Assembly: GCF_052065695.1 (NCBI RefSeq)
Contig: NZ_JBQHTM010000034.1
Span: 1-42,201, forward strand
Direction of reading: 5' to 3'
DNA: 42,201 nt
From: Intestinimonas sp052065695
GTDB lineage: Bacteria > Bacillota > Clostridia > Oscillospirales > Oscillospiraceae
The translations under genes were made by a program, and so were the position numbers. The notes under the pieces were generated by a model. That model did no database searches. It was not told the DNA's origin and saw only the letters and a program-made list of their open reading frames with translations. Shown here piece by piece: positions 18,632 through 27,564 of this stretch (the first letter of the stretch is position 1; every line of letters starts with the position of its first letter).

Positions 18632-21600
18632 GGGCGGTCCCCTCACCTTCAACCCCGCTCTGGTACGGGTCTTTGCCCAACGGCTGGGCCTGTCCAAAGA
18701 GGAGGTCCTCATCCCGCCCCACCCCGAGCTCATGGTGGCCTGCGGGGCGGCGGTGTGCGTGGACACCATGTTCCGGGACCGGGCCGCGGCGGCGGAGCCC
18801 GCCCGGCTGCTGGAGCAGCTCAGGAGCGGAGAGTTCCGGGCCCCGGAGGACCAGCCCCGGGAGGCCAGGCCCTTCTTCGCCACGGCGGAGGAGCGGCAGG
18901 CCTTCGAGGAGCGCAACCGGAAGCGCCCCCTGGTCTGGAAGGAGCCCCAGGCCGGGGAGGAGGTGTGGGCCTACCTGGGCATCGACTCGGGGAGCACCAC
19001 CACCAAGTTCGTCCTCATGGACGACAACGAGGAGCTGCTGGGCTCCTTCTACGCCCCCAACGCCGGGGAGCCTCTGAAGGTGGCCAAGCGGGCCTTGATC
19101 GAGATCCGGGACCGCTACCGCAAGGCGGGCGCCACCTTACATATCCTGGCGGCGGGCACCACCGGCTACGGCGAAATGCTCTTCGCCAAGGCTTTTCAGG
19201 CGGAGTACCACACGGTGGAGACGGTGGCCCACGCCCGGGCGGCCAAGAAGTACGTGACCGACGCCACCTTCATCCTGGACATCGGCGGCCAGGACATGAA
19301 GGCCATGTGGCTGGACAAGGGCATCATCACCAACATCCTGGTCAACGAGGCCTGCTCCTCCGGCTGCGGCTCCTTTTTGGAGAACTTCGCCTCCTCCCTG
19401 GGCATCCCCACCAAGGGCATCGAGGAGGCCGCCTTTGCCTCCCGGCACCCGGCGGTGCTGGGCAGCCGCTGCACCGTCTTCATGAACAGCAGCATCATCA
19501 CCGAGCAGCGCAACGGCCGCAGCGCCGAGGACATCATGGCCGGCCTGTGCCGCTCCATCATCGAAAACGTCTTTACCAAGGTCATCCGCCTTTCCAACCT
19601 GGACTCCCTGGGGGACAAGATCGTGGTCCAGGGGGGCACCTTTGAAAACGACGCCGTCCTCCGGGCCATGGAGGAGTACACCGGTCGAAACGTCCTCCGG
19701 GCCCCCTACCCCGGCCTCATGGGGGCCATCGGCATGGCCCTCATCACCCGGGAGCGGTACAAGAAGAACCCCGCCAACCGGACGTTTTTGGACCTGGAGG
19801 AGCTGGACGGCTTCTCCTACCGCCAGGAGGAGAACGCCCCCTGCCCCTTCTGCGCCAACCACTGCAAGCGGACCATCCTCCGCTTCTCCAACGGCAGCGC
19901 GTGGATCACCAACAACCGCTGTGAGCGGGGCGAGATTTTAGGCGATCCCAAGGACGAGTCGGTGCGCAAACAGCTCAAGGAGACCACCGCCCGGGCCACT
20001 GCCGTGCCCAACCTCTTCCGGGAGCGGGAGAAGCTCCTCTTCCAGGACTACCCCTGTCCGGAGCCCACCCAGGACCGGGGCGTCACCATCGGCATCCCCC
20101 GGGTCCTCTCCTTCTGGGAAGCCATGCCCTTCTGGAGCACCTTCCTCCGGGCCCTGGGCTTCACCGTCCGGCTCTCCGACCCCAGCACCCGGAAGATCTA
20201 CGAGGGGGGCATCTCCGCCGTCACCTCGGACACGGTGTGCTTCCCCGCCAAGCTGGTCCACGGCCACCTGCGCAACCTGGCCGAAAAGGGCGTGGACCGC
20301 ATCTTCATGCCGGTGGTCACCACCGTGCCCTCGGAGAACACGGAAAAGACCAGCCAGTCCATGTGCGCCGTGGTCAAGGGCTACCCCCTGGTCATCGGCA
20401 ACTCCGACGACCCGGAAAAGCTGTGGGGCATCCCCTACGACGACCCCATGTTCCACTGGTACACCATGGAGGACCAGGAGAAGCAGCTCAAGAAGTACAT
20501 GAAGGAGAAGTTCCAGATCCCGGAGGCCGAGACTCTCCGGGCCCTCCAGGCCGGCAACCGCGCCCAGGACGCCTTCCGGGACCAGCTCAAGGCCCTGGGG
20601 CAGCAGGTGCTGGACCAGGTGGAGCGGGAGGACAAATTCGCCGTGGTGCTGGCCGCCCGGCCCTACCACAACGACGCCCTGGTCAACCACGAGCTGCCCG
20701 AGATGTTCACCGGCATGGGCATCCCCGTGCTGACGGCGGACTCCCTCCCCGGCACCGAGGAGGAGGACCTGAGCCTGAGCCGGCTGGACATCGTCAACAA
20801 CTTCCACGCCCGGATGATCTCCTCCGCCATTCTGGCGGCCAAGAGCCCCCGGCTGGAGTATGTCCAGCTGGTCAGCTTCGGCTGCGGCCACGACGCCTAC
20901 CTCTCCGACGAGATCATCCGCCTCATGAAGGAGATCTCGGGCAAGGTGCCCCTGGTGCTCAAGGTGGACGAGAGCGACGTCCAGGGTCCCCTCCACATCC
21001 GGGTGCGCTCCTTCCTGGAGACGGTGTCCATGCGCCGGGAGCTGGAGGAGGTCCGGGTCCCTCAGCCCCTCTCCGACCCCTACCCGGTAAAGTTCGAGAA
21101 GGCCGAGCTGGACCGCGGGAACGCTTCTCCCTGGTACGCCCCCGCCCAGGCCGTCGGAACGGCCCACGGCCTCTTCGCCGGCACGAAGGCCGGCATGGAG
21201 GAGCCGGTCTCCCGCTATGACATGGCCGCAGTCATGACCAACATCCTCCGGGACAAGGGCTCCGCCCTGCCCACCGAGGGGGAAAAGGCCGAGACTCAGG
21301 GGGAGATCGGCGACTTTGCCACCATCCCCGCCGGCTACAAGGACGCCGTGACCACCGTCTTCTCCCTGGACCTCATTACCGGCACCGATGAGCAGGGCAC
21401 CTTCGCCGGGGACCGCTCCGTGGACCGGGCCCAGGCCGCCGTCCTCTACGGACGCCTGAAAGGGGTGCTCAGCGGCGGCGGACAGACCCCCGCCGGGCCG
21501 GAGCAGCCGGTGGAGTCAGAACAGCCGGAGACACCGGAATTGCCCGCCGCCCCCAGCAACGTGGTGGGCACCATCAGCTCCACCCCCGTCACCCTCAGTC

Positions 21601-22346
21601 TGGACACCCATAAGCCCGTCGTGGACTATTGGAGCGAGCAGAGCGACGAGATTAAAGGGTTGACTGATAAGGACGCATTTAATGCGGCGGTGGATACGCT
21701 GGTACACAGTGATTTGATTACCAGCCAGGGCACATTTAAGGGGACTGTAAACCAAAATTACAACTATGCAGTGATTGCTAAGGATAGCTTTAATAGCGGT
21801 GTTGCTAAGGTAAATTCCGCAATGCCCAGTCTTTACGCTTATGATGCAAAGTTTGGAATTAGAATTGAAAAAAGTCTTATTTATTACACAGCATGCCCAA
21901 CATCTGAGGAACTCTCTCAAATCTTCGCCCCCATTTTCGCCCAGTTCACCGACGGCATGTCTGACCGGGAAAAGGTGGAGATCTGCGTCAAAGCGGTGTG
22001 CGACCGATTTAACTACGAGGTAAACGGCGGATTCAGCTGGACGAACGGGAAAACCACCGGGGATTGTGAAGATTATGCCATTGCCATCAATCAGATCGTC
22101 GGTGCAGCGGGGATTCCCTGCTATCTAATCACTGGTGATGTCCGCAATGGCGCACACGCATGGAATCATGCCTTTGTAGATGGCGAGTGGGTCATTTTGG
22201 ACGGTGTATCGACGGATGTCGGGAAGCAAACCATTTTCTCTTTTAGTGCTCACGAAGCGAATTGGGACTACCCCCATTCTATGAATGTTGGTGGAGAAAT
22301 TGATGTAACTCAGGCCCTCGTCGAGACCGCCGAACGCTACCGCTGA
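18528..22346 (+). CDS. Chimeric CDS: dehydratase activator body fused to SLH and transglutaminase-like domains
   Basis: It continues the activator gene after the G6 frameshift; the GTG at 18528 is only a formal start. Residues 1-75 finish activator domain 1. Residues about 145-410 are a second activator domain (GIDSGSTTTKF, DIGGQDMKAMW, NEACSSGCGSF). A Cys-rich CPFCANHCKRT segment and a DUF2229-type region (IGIPRVLSFWEAMPFW to about residue 860) follow. Then the protein changes character: NASPWYAPAQAV...SRYDMAAVM and IPAGYKDAVTTVFSLDLITG...DRAQAAVLYGRL are two SLH repeats, and residues about 1115-1260 form a transglutaminase-like domain (Cys1180 in GDCEDYA, GAHAWNHAFVDGEW, LDGVSTD). A cytoplasmic activator should not carry a cell-surface tail, and its own C-terminal third is missing. 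A deletion fusion or an assembly join is likely. Confidence 0.8.
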   Translation: MAKSDLALSAFHAIAKQTIGGLAQGLEITRPVVFEGGPLTFNPALVRVFAQRLGLSKEEVLIPPHPELMVACGAAVCVDTMFRDRAAAAEPARLLEQLRSGEFRAPEDQPREARPFFATAEERQAFEERNRKRPLVWKEPQAGEEVWAYLGIDSGSTTTKFVLMDDNEELLGSFYAPNAGEPLKVAKRALIEIRDRYRKAGATLHILAAGTTGYGEMLFAKAFQAEYHTVETVAHARAAKKYVTDATFILDIGGQDMKAMWLDKGIITNILVNEACSSGCGSFLENFASSLGIPTKGIEEAAFASRHPAVLGSRCTVFMNSSIITEQRNGRSAEDIMAGLCRSIIENVFTKVIRLSNLDSLGDKIVVQGGTFENDAVLRAMEEYTGRNVLRAPYPGLMGAIGMALITRERYKKNPANRTFLDLEELDGFSYRQEENAPCPFCANHCKRTILRFSNGSAWITNNRCERGEILGDPKDESVRKQLKETTARATAVPNLFREREKLLFQDYPCPEPTQDRGVTIGIPRVLSFWEAMPFWSTFLRALGFTVRLSDPSTRKIYEGGISAVTSDTVCFPAKLVHGHLRNLAEKGVDRIFMPVVTTVPSENTEKTSQSMCAVVKGYPLVIGNSDDPEKLWGIPYDDPMFHWYTMEDQEKQLKKYMKEKFQIPEAETLRALQAGNRAQDAFRDQLKALGQQVLDQVEREDKFAVVLAARPYHNDALVNHELPEMFTGMGIPVLTADSLPGTEEEDLSLSRLDIVNNFHARMISSAILAAKSPRLEYVQLVSFGCGHDAYLSDEIIRLMKEISGKVPLVLKVDESDVQGPLHIRVRSFLETVSMRRELEEVRVPQPLSDPYPVKFEKAELDRGNASPWYAPAQAVGTAHGLFAGTKAGMEEPVSRYDMAAVMTNILRDKGSALPTEGEKAETQGEIGDFATIPAGYKDAVTTVFSLDLITGTDEQGTFAGDRSVDRAQAAVLYGRLKGVLSGGGQTPAGPEQPVESEQPETPELPAAPSNVVGTISSTPVTLSLDTHKPVVDYWSEQSDEIKGLTDKDAFNAAVDTLVHSDLITSQGTFKGTVNQNYNYAVIAKDSFNSGVAKVNSAMPSLYAYDAKFGIRIEKSLIYYTACPTSEELSQIFAPIFAQFTDGMSDREKVEICVKAVCDRFNYEVNGGFSWTNGKTTGDCEDYAIAINQIVGAAGIPCYLITGDVRNGAHAWNHAFVDGEWVILDGVSTDVGKQTIFSFSAHEANWDYPHSMNVGGEIDVTQALVETAERYR

Positions 22347-22367
22347 GCCCGGCGGCCAAACCAATAC

Positions 22368-22399
22368 AAAAGGCGCGCTGCTTTCGCAGCGCGCCTTTT
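22368..22399. terminator. Bidirectional terminator
   Basis: A perfect 14-bp inverted repeat (22368-22381 and 22386-22399, loop TTTC) with AAAA and TTTT outer ends. It lies between the convergent ends of the chimeric gene (22346) and the C69 dipeptidase gene (22415) and serves both. Confidence 0.95.
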
Positions 22400-22414
22400 T
22401 GATGGGAAAATTTC

Positions 22415-24145
22415 TTACAGGCTGTTGGCAAAGTCCATGGGGACGTAGGTCACGCCGTCGCGGATGTAGGCGTAGGTGCTCAGCTCCACGGCGTTGCCGG
22501 CGGCGTCCGTGCAGGCATAGCCCTGGGGATAGAAGAAGGCGGGGTCGTCGTTGGGGGCGAAGGTATAGCTGGTCGCGCCCTTGGTGATGGTGACGCTGTT
22601 GCTGGTCCAGGTCACGTCGTAGCCCTTGTACTCGGCCACCTGGCGCAGGGGCACATCGGCCATGAAGGTCTCCAGGGGACGCCCGGCGGCCCGGCCAGTG
22701 TTGAACATCATGGTGGTCAGCAGGTTGGCGTACAGGTTGTGGGTCAGGCCCATCTCCCGCTCGGCTGTCTGGATGCCCAGCTCGGTGACATAGGCGTCGC
22801 CGGCGGCGCGGCTCTCAGCGTACTTGGCCTGCATGGTCTCGGCGGCGGCCATCATCTCGTCGTACATGATCTGCTCCTGCAGGTCCCAGAAGTCCATCAC
22901 GCCCTTGCTGTAAAGGGTGCGGTCCTGCTCGGCCAGGGTGCACAGGCGCTTGAACATCCAGAAGGCGCCGTTGGGGTCGTAGACCTCGCCGTCCACCTTG
23001 TAGGCGGCAGCGGTGTCGGTGATGCCGGAGAAGTGGGGGATGAAGACGGAGTGCTGGGCGTTGCCCAGGCACAGCCAGTCGATGGCGGCGCACTCAGCAG
23101 GCCAGTCGGGGAAGGTCTGGAGCACATGGATCTGAGAGGAACGCTCGGTGCCGATGACGCGGTTGTTCTCCTGGCCGGGCAGGGTCACGTCCAGGGGGGT
23201 GCCCTCCAGGCGGTTGCGGTAAATGTCCATCACGGTCAGGGCGCTCACCTTCTGGTCGGGGGTGTAGAACAGGGGATAGAACTCATCGCTCTTGTACTCG
23301 CCGGCCTTGGAGGGGGCCAGGATGGTCATACCGGCCCAGTTGCGCATGTTGCTGGAGTCCTCGCGGATGTTGTTGCTGACGGACTTGGCCAGGTGATAGA
23401 GCTCGCCCTCCTTGGCCGCCAGGCCCAGCTTGTCGATGGTCTCAAAGAGGCCCTTGGAGTAGTAGAAGCCGTCCTCGGGGGTGGCCTTGGGGTCCACCAG
23501 GCCGATCATGTTGTGGTTGCCGAACACGGCCACCTGATCGTCGGGCATCTTCATGGCGCAGTAGTGATGGCCGCTGTAAATCTCCACGATCCAGGCTTCC
23601 TTCTGGTCGGTAATCATGACGGTGTTGCCCTCTTCGGAGCCGTACTCGTCCACATAGCCCAGCAGGACCTCCACGCCCTCACGGGCGGTCTTGGCCACGG
23701 CGGCCACGGTGGCGGCCAGGATGGCCTCACGCAGGCCGGGCTCCACGAAGGGGTCCTCCTTCTCCCACGCCTCGCAGGTGGAGGTGGAGACCGTGGCGGT
23801 GATGCTCACGCCGTACTCGTTGGTGCAGGAGCCGGGGTACATGCCGTCGTCGCCGCGGGTGTAGTCGGGCACATAGTTGTACTTATAGGTCGTGGCGGGC
23901 AGGGGGATCTTGAAGCCGGTGGCCGTATCCTCGATGTAGCGGCCGGGCTCGTTCTCCACCCGGGGCTGGACATAGAACATCTTGTTGTAAGCGCCGTTGC
24001 TCTGGTCCTCGCTGCGGGCGATCATATAAGAGCCGTCCGTGCTGACCTCCTTGCCGACATACACACCGGTGCAGGCGAAGGCGCTGCTGCTCAGCAGCAT
24101 AGAGCCGGCCAGCACAACCGAGAGAACGCGAAGGGACTTTTTCAT
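22415..24145 (-). CDS. Secreted C69 family dipeptidase
   Basis: A 576-residue N-terminal-nucleophile dipeptidase (PepD/C69 type). A signal peptide MKKSLRVLSVVLAGSMLLSSSAFA ends exactly before Cys25 of CTGVYVGKEVSTDGS, the expected catalytic nucleophile. The core carries C69 features (MIARSEDQS, GVSITATVSTS, YVDEYGSEEGNTVMITDQKEAWIVEI). The last 65 or so residues (SVTITKGATSYTF...DGVTYVPMDFANSL) resemble a copper-amine-oxidase N-terminal-like surface domain. The ATG at 24145 is preferred to one 27 bases upstream because it starts the signal peptide directly; GAGGAG lies just upstream. Expected location: outside the membrane. It has its own promoter and shares a terminator. Confidence 0.9.
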   Translation of the reverse strand: MKKSLRVLSVVLAGSMLLSSSAFACTGVYVGKEVSTDGSYMIARSEDQSNGAYNKMFYVQPRVENEPGRYIEDTATGFKIPLPATTYKYNYVPDYTRGDDGMYPGSCTNEYGVSITATVSTSTCEAWEKEDPFVEPGLREAILAATVAAVAKTAREGVEVLLGYVDEYGSEEGNTVMITDQKEAWIVEIYSGHHYCAMKMPDDQVAVFGNHNMIGLVDPKATPEDGFYYSKGLFETIDKLGLAAKEGELYHLAKSVSNNIREDSSNMRNWAGMTILAPSKAGEYKSDEFYPLFYTPDQKVSALTVMDIYRNRLEGTPLDVTLPGQENNRVIGTERSSQIHVLQTFPDWPAECAAIDWLCLGNAQHSVFIPHFSGITDTAAAYKVDGEVYDPNGAFWMFKRLCTLAEQDRTLYSKGVMDFWDLQEQIMYDEMMAAAETMQAKYAESRAAGDAYVTELGIQTAEREMGLTHNLYANLLTTMMFNTGRAAGRPLETFMADVPLRQVAEYKGYDVTWTSNSVTITKGATSYTFAPNDDPAFFYPQGYACTDAAGNAVELSTYAYIRDGVTYVPMDFANSL

Positions 24146-24213
24146 GATGGTATCCATCTCCTCTTTTTTCATTCAGATCCTGGGGCGCTGAGGTGGGTTC
24201 CCTCCTTCCTTTC

Positions 24214-24235
24214 ACCGGCCCCCTCATGGGCCGGT
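24214..24235. repeat. Stem-loop in the 5' leader of the C69 dipeptidase gene
   Basis: An 8-bp inverted repeat (ACCGGCCC, loop, GGGCCGGT) lies between the promoter and start codon of the dipeptidase gene. A leader structure is possible; nothing identifies a ligand or regulator. Confidence 0.45.
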
Positions 24236-24252
24236 CATTTTGGCAGCACCCC

Positions 24253-24281
24253 ATAATTGCACAAATCGTCCACTTTGTCAA
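24253..24281 (-). promoter_or_regulatory. Promoter of the C69 dipeptidase gene
   Basis: Minus strand: consensus -35 TTGACA (24276-24281), 17-base spacer, -10 AATTAT (24253-24258). It is about 110 bases upstream of the start codon, just beyond the fprA terminator. Confidence 0.65.
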
Positions 24282-24314
24282 CCTCATTTTTTGTAAAATA
24301 AACCAAGGACCAGA

Positions 24315-24359
24315 AAAACAGGGGCGTTCCGATGAATTTCATCGGAACGCCCCTGTTTT
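24315..24359. terminator. Terminator after fprA
   Basis: A perfect 21-bp inverted repeat (24315-24335 and 24339-24359) with a 3-base loop and AAAA/TTTT ends, eight bases beyond the fprA stop codon. It ends the acyl-CoA dehydrogenase fusion/fprA unit. Confidence 0.95.
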
Positions 24360-24367
24360 GGTCTGGA

Positions 24368-25579
24368 TTATTGCACGGATTCCACGATGGCGTCGGCCAG
24401 GGCCTCCAGCTCCGAAGCCTTGTCGGGGTGGAGGGCGGAGGCCAGGGAGAGCCGCTCGTTGAGGAGGGTCATGTTCTTGAGCTCCTCGTCCACGAACTTC
24501 TGCATGAGGTCCCCGGACTTGGGCGCCCAGGAGCCGTTTTCGATGATGGCGAAGGTGCGGTGCTGGAGGTTGAGCCCCTTGAGGTGCATGAGGTAGTCGT
24601 GCATCACGGGGTAGATGCCCAGGTTGTAGGTGACGCTGGCCAGGACGATGTGGCTCAGGCGGAAGGACTCGCTGACCAGCTGGGAGACATGGGTGTTGGA
24701 CACGTCGTAGACCCACACGTTGGTGACGCCCTTCTCGCACAGCTTGGCGGCCAGGGCCTGAGCGGCCGCCTCGGTGTTGCCGTACATGGAGGCGTAGGCG
24801 ATCATGACGCCCTTCTCCTCGGGCTCGTAGCGGCTCCACTTGTCGTACTTGTCGATGAAGTAGCCCAGATCCTTCCGCCACACGGGACCGTGGAGGGGGC
24901 AGATGTACTTGATCTGGTCCAGGATGCCCCCCGCCTTTTTCAGCAGGAGCTGGATGTGGGGGCCGTACTTGCCCACGATGTTGGTGAGGTAGCGGCGGGC
25001 GTCGTCGATCCAGTCCCGGTCAAAGTTGACCTCGTCGGCAAAGAGCTTGCCGTCCAGAGCGCCGAAGGAGCCGAAGGCGTCGGCGGAGAAGAGGACGCCG
25101 TCGGTGGTGTCGAAGGTGACCATGGCCTCGGGCCAGTGGACCATGGGGGCGGCCACGAAGGTGACGTTGTGCCTGCCGAAGGAGCAGCCGTCGCCCTCCT
25201 TCACCTCGATGAGCTCATGGCCGTCCACCTGGAAGCCAAACTGGCGCATGAACATGAAGGACTTCTCGGTGGAGATGATCTTCACCTCCGGCCAGCGCAG
25301 AAGGATCTCCTCAATGGAGGCCCCGTGATCGGGCTCCATGTGGTTGATGACCAGATAGTCCAGGGGCCGGCCATCCAGCAGGTGCTCGATGTTCTCCAAC
25401 AGCTGGCGGCAGACCGACCAGTCCACGGTGTCAAAGAGGACGGTCTTCTCGTCCAGCAGCAGATAGGCGTTGTAGCTCACGCCACGGGGAATGGGGTGGA
25501 TATTCTCAAACAGATGGAGCCGGTGGTCGTTGGCCCCCACCCAGTACAGGTCTTCCGTCACATTACGGACACAATACAT
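24368..25579 (-). CDS. FprA family A-type flavodiiron protein
   Basis: A 403-residue oxygen (or NO) reductase of strict anaerobes. The beta-lactamase-like domain holds the diiron ligands His80, Glu82, Asp84 and His85 (HMEPDH), His148 (MVHWPE), Asp167 (SADAFG) and His230 (PLHGPVW), so the site looks intact. The C-terminal flavodoxin domain starts with the FMN loop AYASMYGNTEA (about 261-271). No rubredoxin or flavin reductase module is attached, so it belongs to the simple class. It starts 19 bases after a rubredoxin-ending fusion protein, which is the obvious candidate for its electron donor. Confidence 0.96.
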   Translation of the reverse strand: MYCVRNVTEDLYWVGANDHRLHLFENIHPIPRGVSYNAYLLLDEKTVLFDTVDWSVCRQLLENIEHLLDGRPLDYLVINHMEPDHGASIEEILLRWPEVKIISTEKSFMFMRQFGFQVDGHELIEVKEGDGCSFGRHNVTFVAAPMVHWPEAMVTFDTTDGVLFSADAFGSFGALDGKLFADEVNFDRDWIDDARRYLTNIVGKYGPHIQLLLKKAGGILDQIKYICPLHGPVWRKDLGYFIDKYDKWSRYEPEEKGVMIAYASMYGNTEAAAQALAAKLCEKGVTNVWVYDVSNTHVSQLVSESFRLSHIVLASVTYNLGIYPVMHDYLMHLKGLNLQHRTFAIIENGSWAPKSGDLMQKFVDEELKNMTLLNERLSLASALHPDKASELEALADAIVESVQ

Positions 25580-25598
25580 GATAGTCCCTCCTTCTTAC

Positions 25599-27509
25599 TC
25601 AGGCTTCAATGAACATATCTTTCTTTTCCGCGCACTCGGGGCACACCCACTCCTCGGGCAGATTCTCAAACAGGGTGCCGGGGGCGATCTCGCCGTCCTC
25701 GTCGCCTACCTCGGGGATGTACTCATAGCCGCAGCCGCCGCAGACATAGCGCTTGCCGATGGGCTCGGGCTTGGGGGGCGCGGGGCGCTTCATCTTGACC
25801 ATGGGGGGCGCGGGCTGCTTTTCGCCGCAGTCCAGGGCGGCGGTCAGCAGGGGCAGGATCTCCGCCACATCGCCCACGATGCCGTAGTCGCAGTTCTTGA
25901 AGATGGGGGCGTTGCCGTTTTTGTTGATGGCCACGATGGTGGAGGCGTCCTTGATGCCCTTGAGGTGCTGGACGGCGCCGGAGATGCCGCAGGCGATGTA
26001 CAGATTGCCCTTGAACTTCTGGCCGGACATGCCCACGTAGCGGTCCAGGGGGACGTACTTCAGGGTCTCGGCCACGGGGCGGGAGGAGCCCACGGCGGCG
26101 CCGGCGGCCTTGGCCAGGTTCTCAATGAGCTTCATGTTCTTCTTATCGCCGATGCCCTGACCGGCGGAGACCACCCGCTCGGCCTGGCTGATGGGAGTGT
26201 CCATGGGGATGCCCACGGTGAAGTCGTGGCCGTCCTTCTTCAGGTGCTCCACCAGAGCGGCCACCTGCTCGGCGGGGCTGCCCTCCTTCAGGAGGATGCG
26301 CTTGCGCACGCCGGTGACGGGGGCGGGCTTCTTGGGCCGGCTGGAGGAGCCACCCTCGCTCTTGGGGGGCTTGCCCATGATGGCGGAGGAGATGACCACC
26401 CGCTGGATCTCGTTGGTGCCCTCGTAGATGGTGGTGATCTTGGCGTCGCGGTACATCCGCTCCACGTCCATGCCCTTGAGGAAGCCGGTGCCGCCGAAGA
26501 TCTGGACGGCGTCGTTGGTGACCTCCAGGGCGATGTCAGAGGCGTACATCTTGGCCATGGCGGACTCGGTGCCGTAGGGCTCGTGGTGCTCCTTCAGGTC
26601 GGCGGCGGAGTAGACCAGCAGCCGGGCGCAGCGCAGCTTGGTAGCCATGTCGGCCAGCTTGAAGCCGATGGCCTGGTTGAAGCCGATGGGCTTGCCGAAC
26701 TGGACACGCTCCTTGGCGTAGTCCACAGCGGCCTCATAGGCCCCCTGGGCGATGCCCAGGGCCTGGGCCGCGATGCCGATACGGCCGCCGTCCAGGGTGG
26801 ACATGGCGATCTTGAAGCCCTGGCCCTCCTTGCCCAGCAGGTTCTCCTTGGGCACCTTCACGTCGTTGAAGATGAGCTCGGCGGTGGAGGAGGAGCGGAT
26901 GCCCATCTTGTCGTAGTGGTCGCCGAAGGTGAAGCCCTCCCAGCCCTTTTCCACAATGAAGGCGGAGATGCCCTTGGTGCCGATGTCGGGAGTGGTCACC
27001 GCAAAGACCACGTAGGTGTCGGCCTTGGGGGCGTTGGTGATGAAGATCTTGCCGCCGTTGAGGAGCCAGTGGTCGCCCTTGTCCACAGCGGTGGTCTCGG
27101 TGCCGCCGGCGTCAGAGCCGGCGTTGGGCTCGGTGAGGCCGAAGGCGCCGATCTTCTCGCCCTTGGCCAGGGGCACCAGGTACTTCTGCTTCTGCTCCTC
27201 GGTGCCGTAGGCGAAGATGGGCCAGGAGCCCAGGGACACGTGGGCCGACAGGATGACGCCGGTGCCGCCGTCCACCCGGGAGAGCTCCTCCACCGCGATG
27301 GCGTAGCTGATGGCGTCCAGTCCGGCGCCGCCGTACTCCTTGGGATAAGGGATGCCCATGAGGCCCATCTTCCCCAGCTTCTTGATGGCTTCATCGGGGA
27401 ACTGGTTCTCCTTGTCCATCAGGAAGGCCTGGGGCTTGACCTCCGCCTCGGCAAAGGCCCGGATCTGGGCCCGCAGGGCCTCGTGTTGTTCCGTGGTCTT
27501 GAACAGCAT
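25599..27509 (-). CDS. Acyl-CoA dehydrogenase / ETF-alpha FAD domain / rubredoxin fusion
   Basis: A 636-residue three-part flavoprotein. Residues 1-380 are a complete acyl-CoA dehydrogenase with catalytic Glu363 (IYEGTNEIQR) and the FAD/substrate motif FGLTEPNAGSDAG. After a Ser/Lys/Pro linker, residues about 430-563 match the C-terminal FAD-binding domain of ETF alpha (YVGMSGQKF, YIACGISGAVQHLKG, IVAINKNGNAPIF, DYGIVGDV). A second Pro/Lys linker leads to a rubredoxin (Cys590, Cys593, Cys623, Cys626). ETF beta and ETF-alpha domain I are absent. Known families predict acyl-CoA-derived electrons passing from FAD to ETF-FAD to rubredoxin. The next gene encodes FprA, the expected acceptor. It is expressed from a strong promoter at 27565-27593. 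Confidence 0.94.
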   Translation of the reverse strand: MLFKTTEQHEALRAQIRAFAEAEVKPQAFLMDKENQFPDEAIKKLGKMGLMGIPYPKEYGGAGLDAISYAIAVEELSRVDGGTGVILSAHVSLGSWPIFAYGTEEQKQKYLVPLAKGEKIGAFGLTEPNAGSDAGGTETTAVDKGDHWLLNGGKIFITNAPKADTYVVFAVTTPDIGTKGISAFIVEKGWEGFTFGDHYDKMGIRSSSTAELIFNDVKVPKENLLGKEGQGFKIAMSTLDGGRIGIAAQALGIAQGAYEAAVDYAKERVQFGKPIGFNQAIGFKLADMATKLRCARLLVYSAADLKEHHEPYGTESAMAKMYASDIALEVTNDAVQIFGGTGFLKGMDVERMYRDAKITTIYEGTNEIQRVVISSAIMGKPPKSEGGSSSRPKKPAPVTGVRKRILLKEGSPAEQVAALVEHLKKDGHDFTVGIPMDTPISQAERVVSAGQGIGDKKNMKLIENLAKAAGAAVGSSRPVAETLKYVPLDRYVGMSGQKFKGNLYIACGISGAVQHLKGIKDASTIVAINKNGNAPIFKNCDYGIVGDVAEILPLLTAALDCGEKQPAPPMVKMKRPAPPKPEPIGKRYVCGGCGYEYIPEVGDEDGEIAPGTLFENLPEEWVCPECAEKKDMFIEA

Positions 27510-27534
27510 GGTGACTCCTCCTTATGTTTTAATT

Positions 27535-27553
27535 AGTAATAATAACCATTACT
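27535..27553. promoter_or_regulatory. Possible operator upstream of the fusion gene
   Basis: An inverted repeat AGTAAT - 7 bases - ATTACT lies between the promoter and the start codon, placed where a repressor could act. No regulator is identified. Confidence 0.35.
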
Positions 27554-27564
27554 TTTATAATGCG

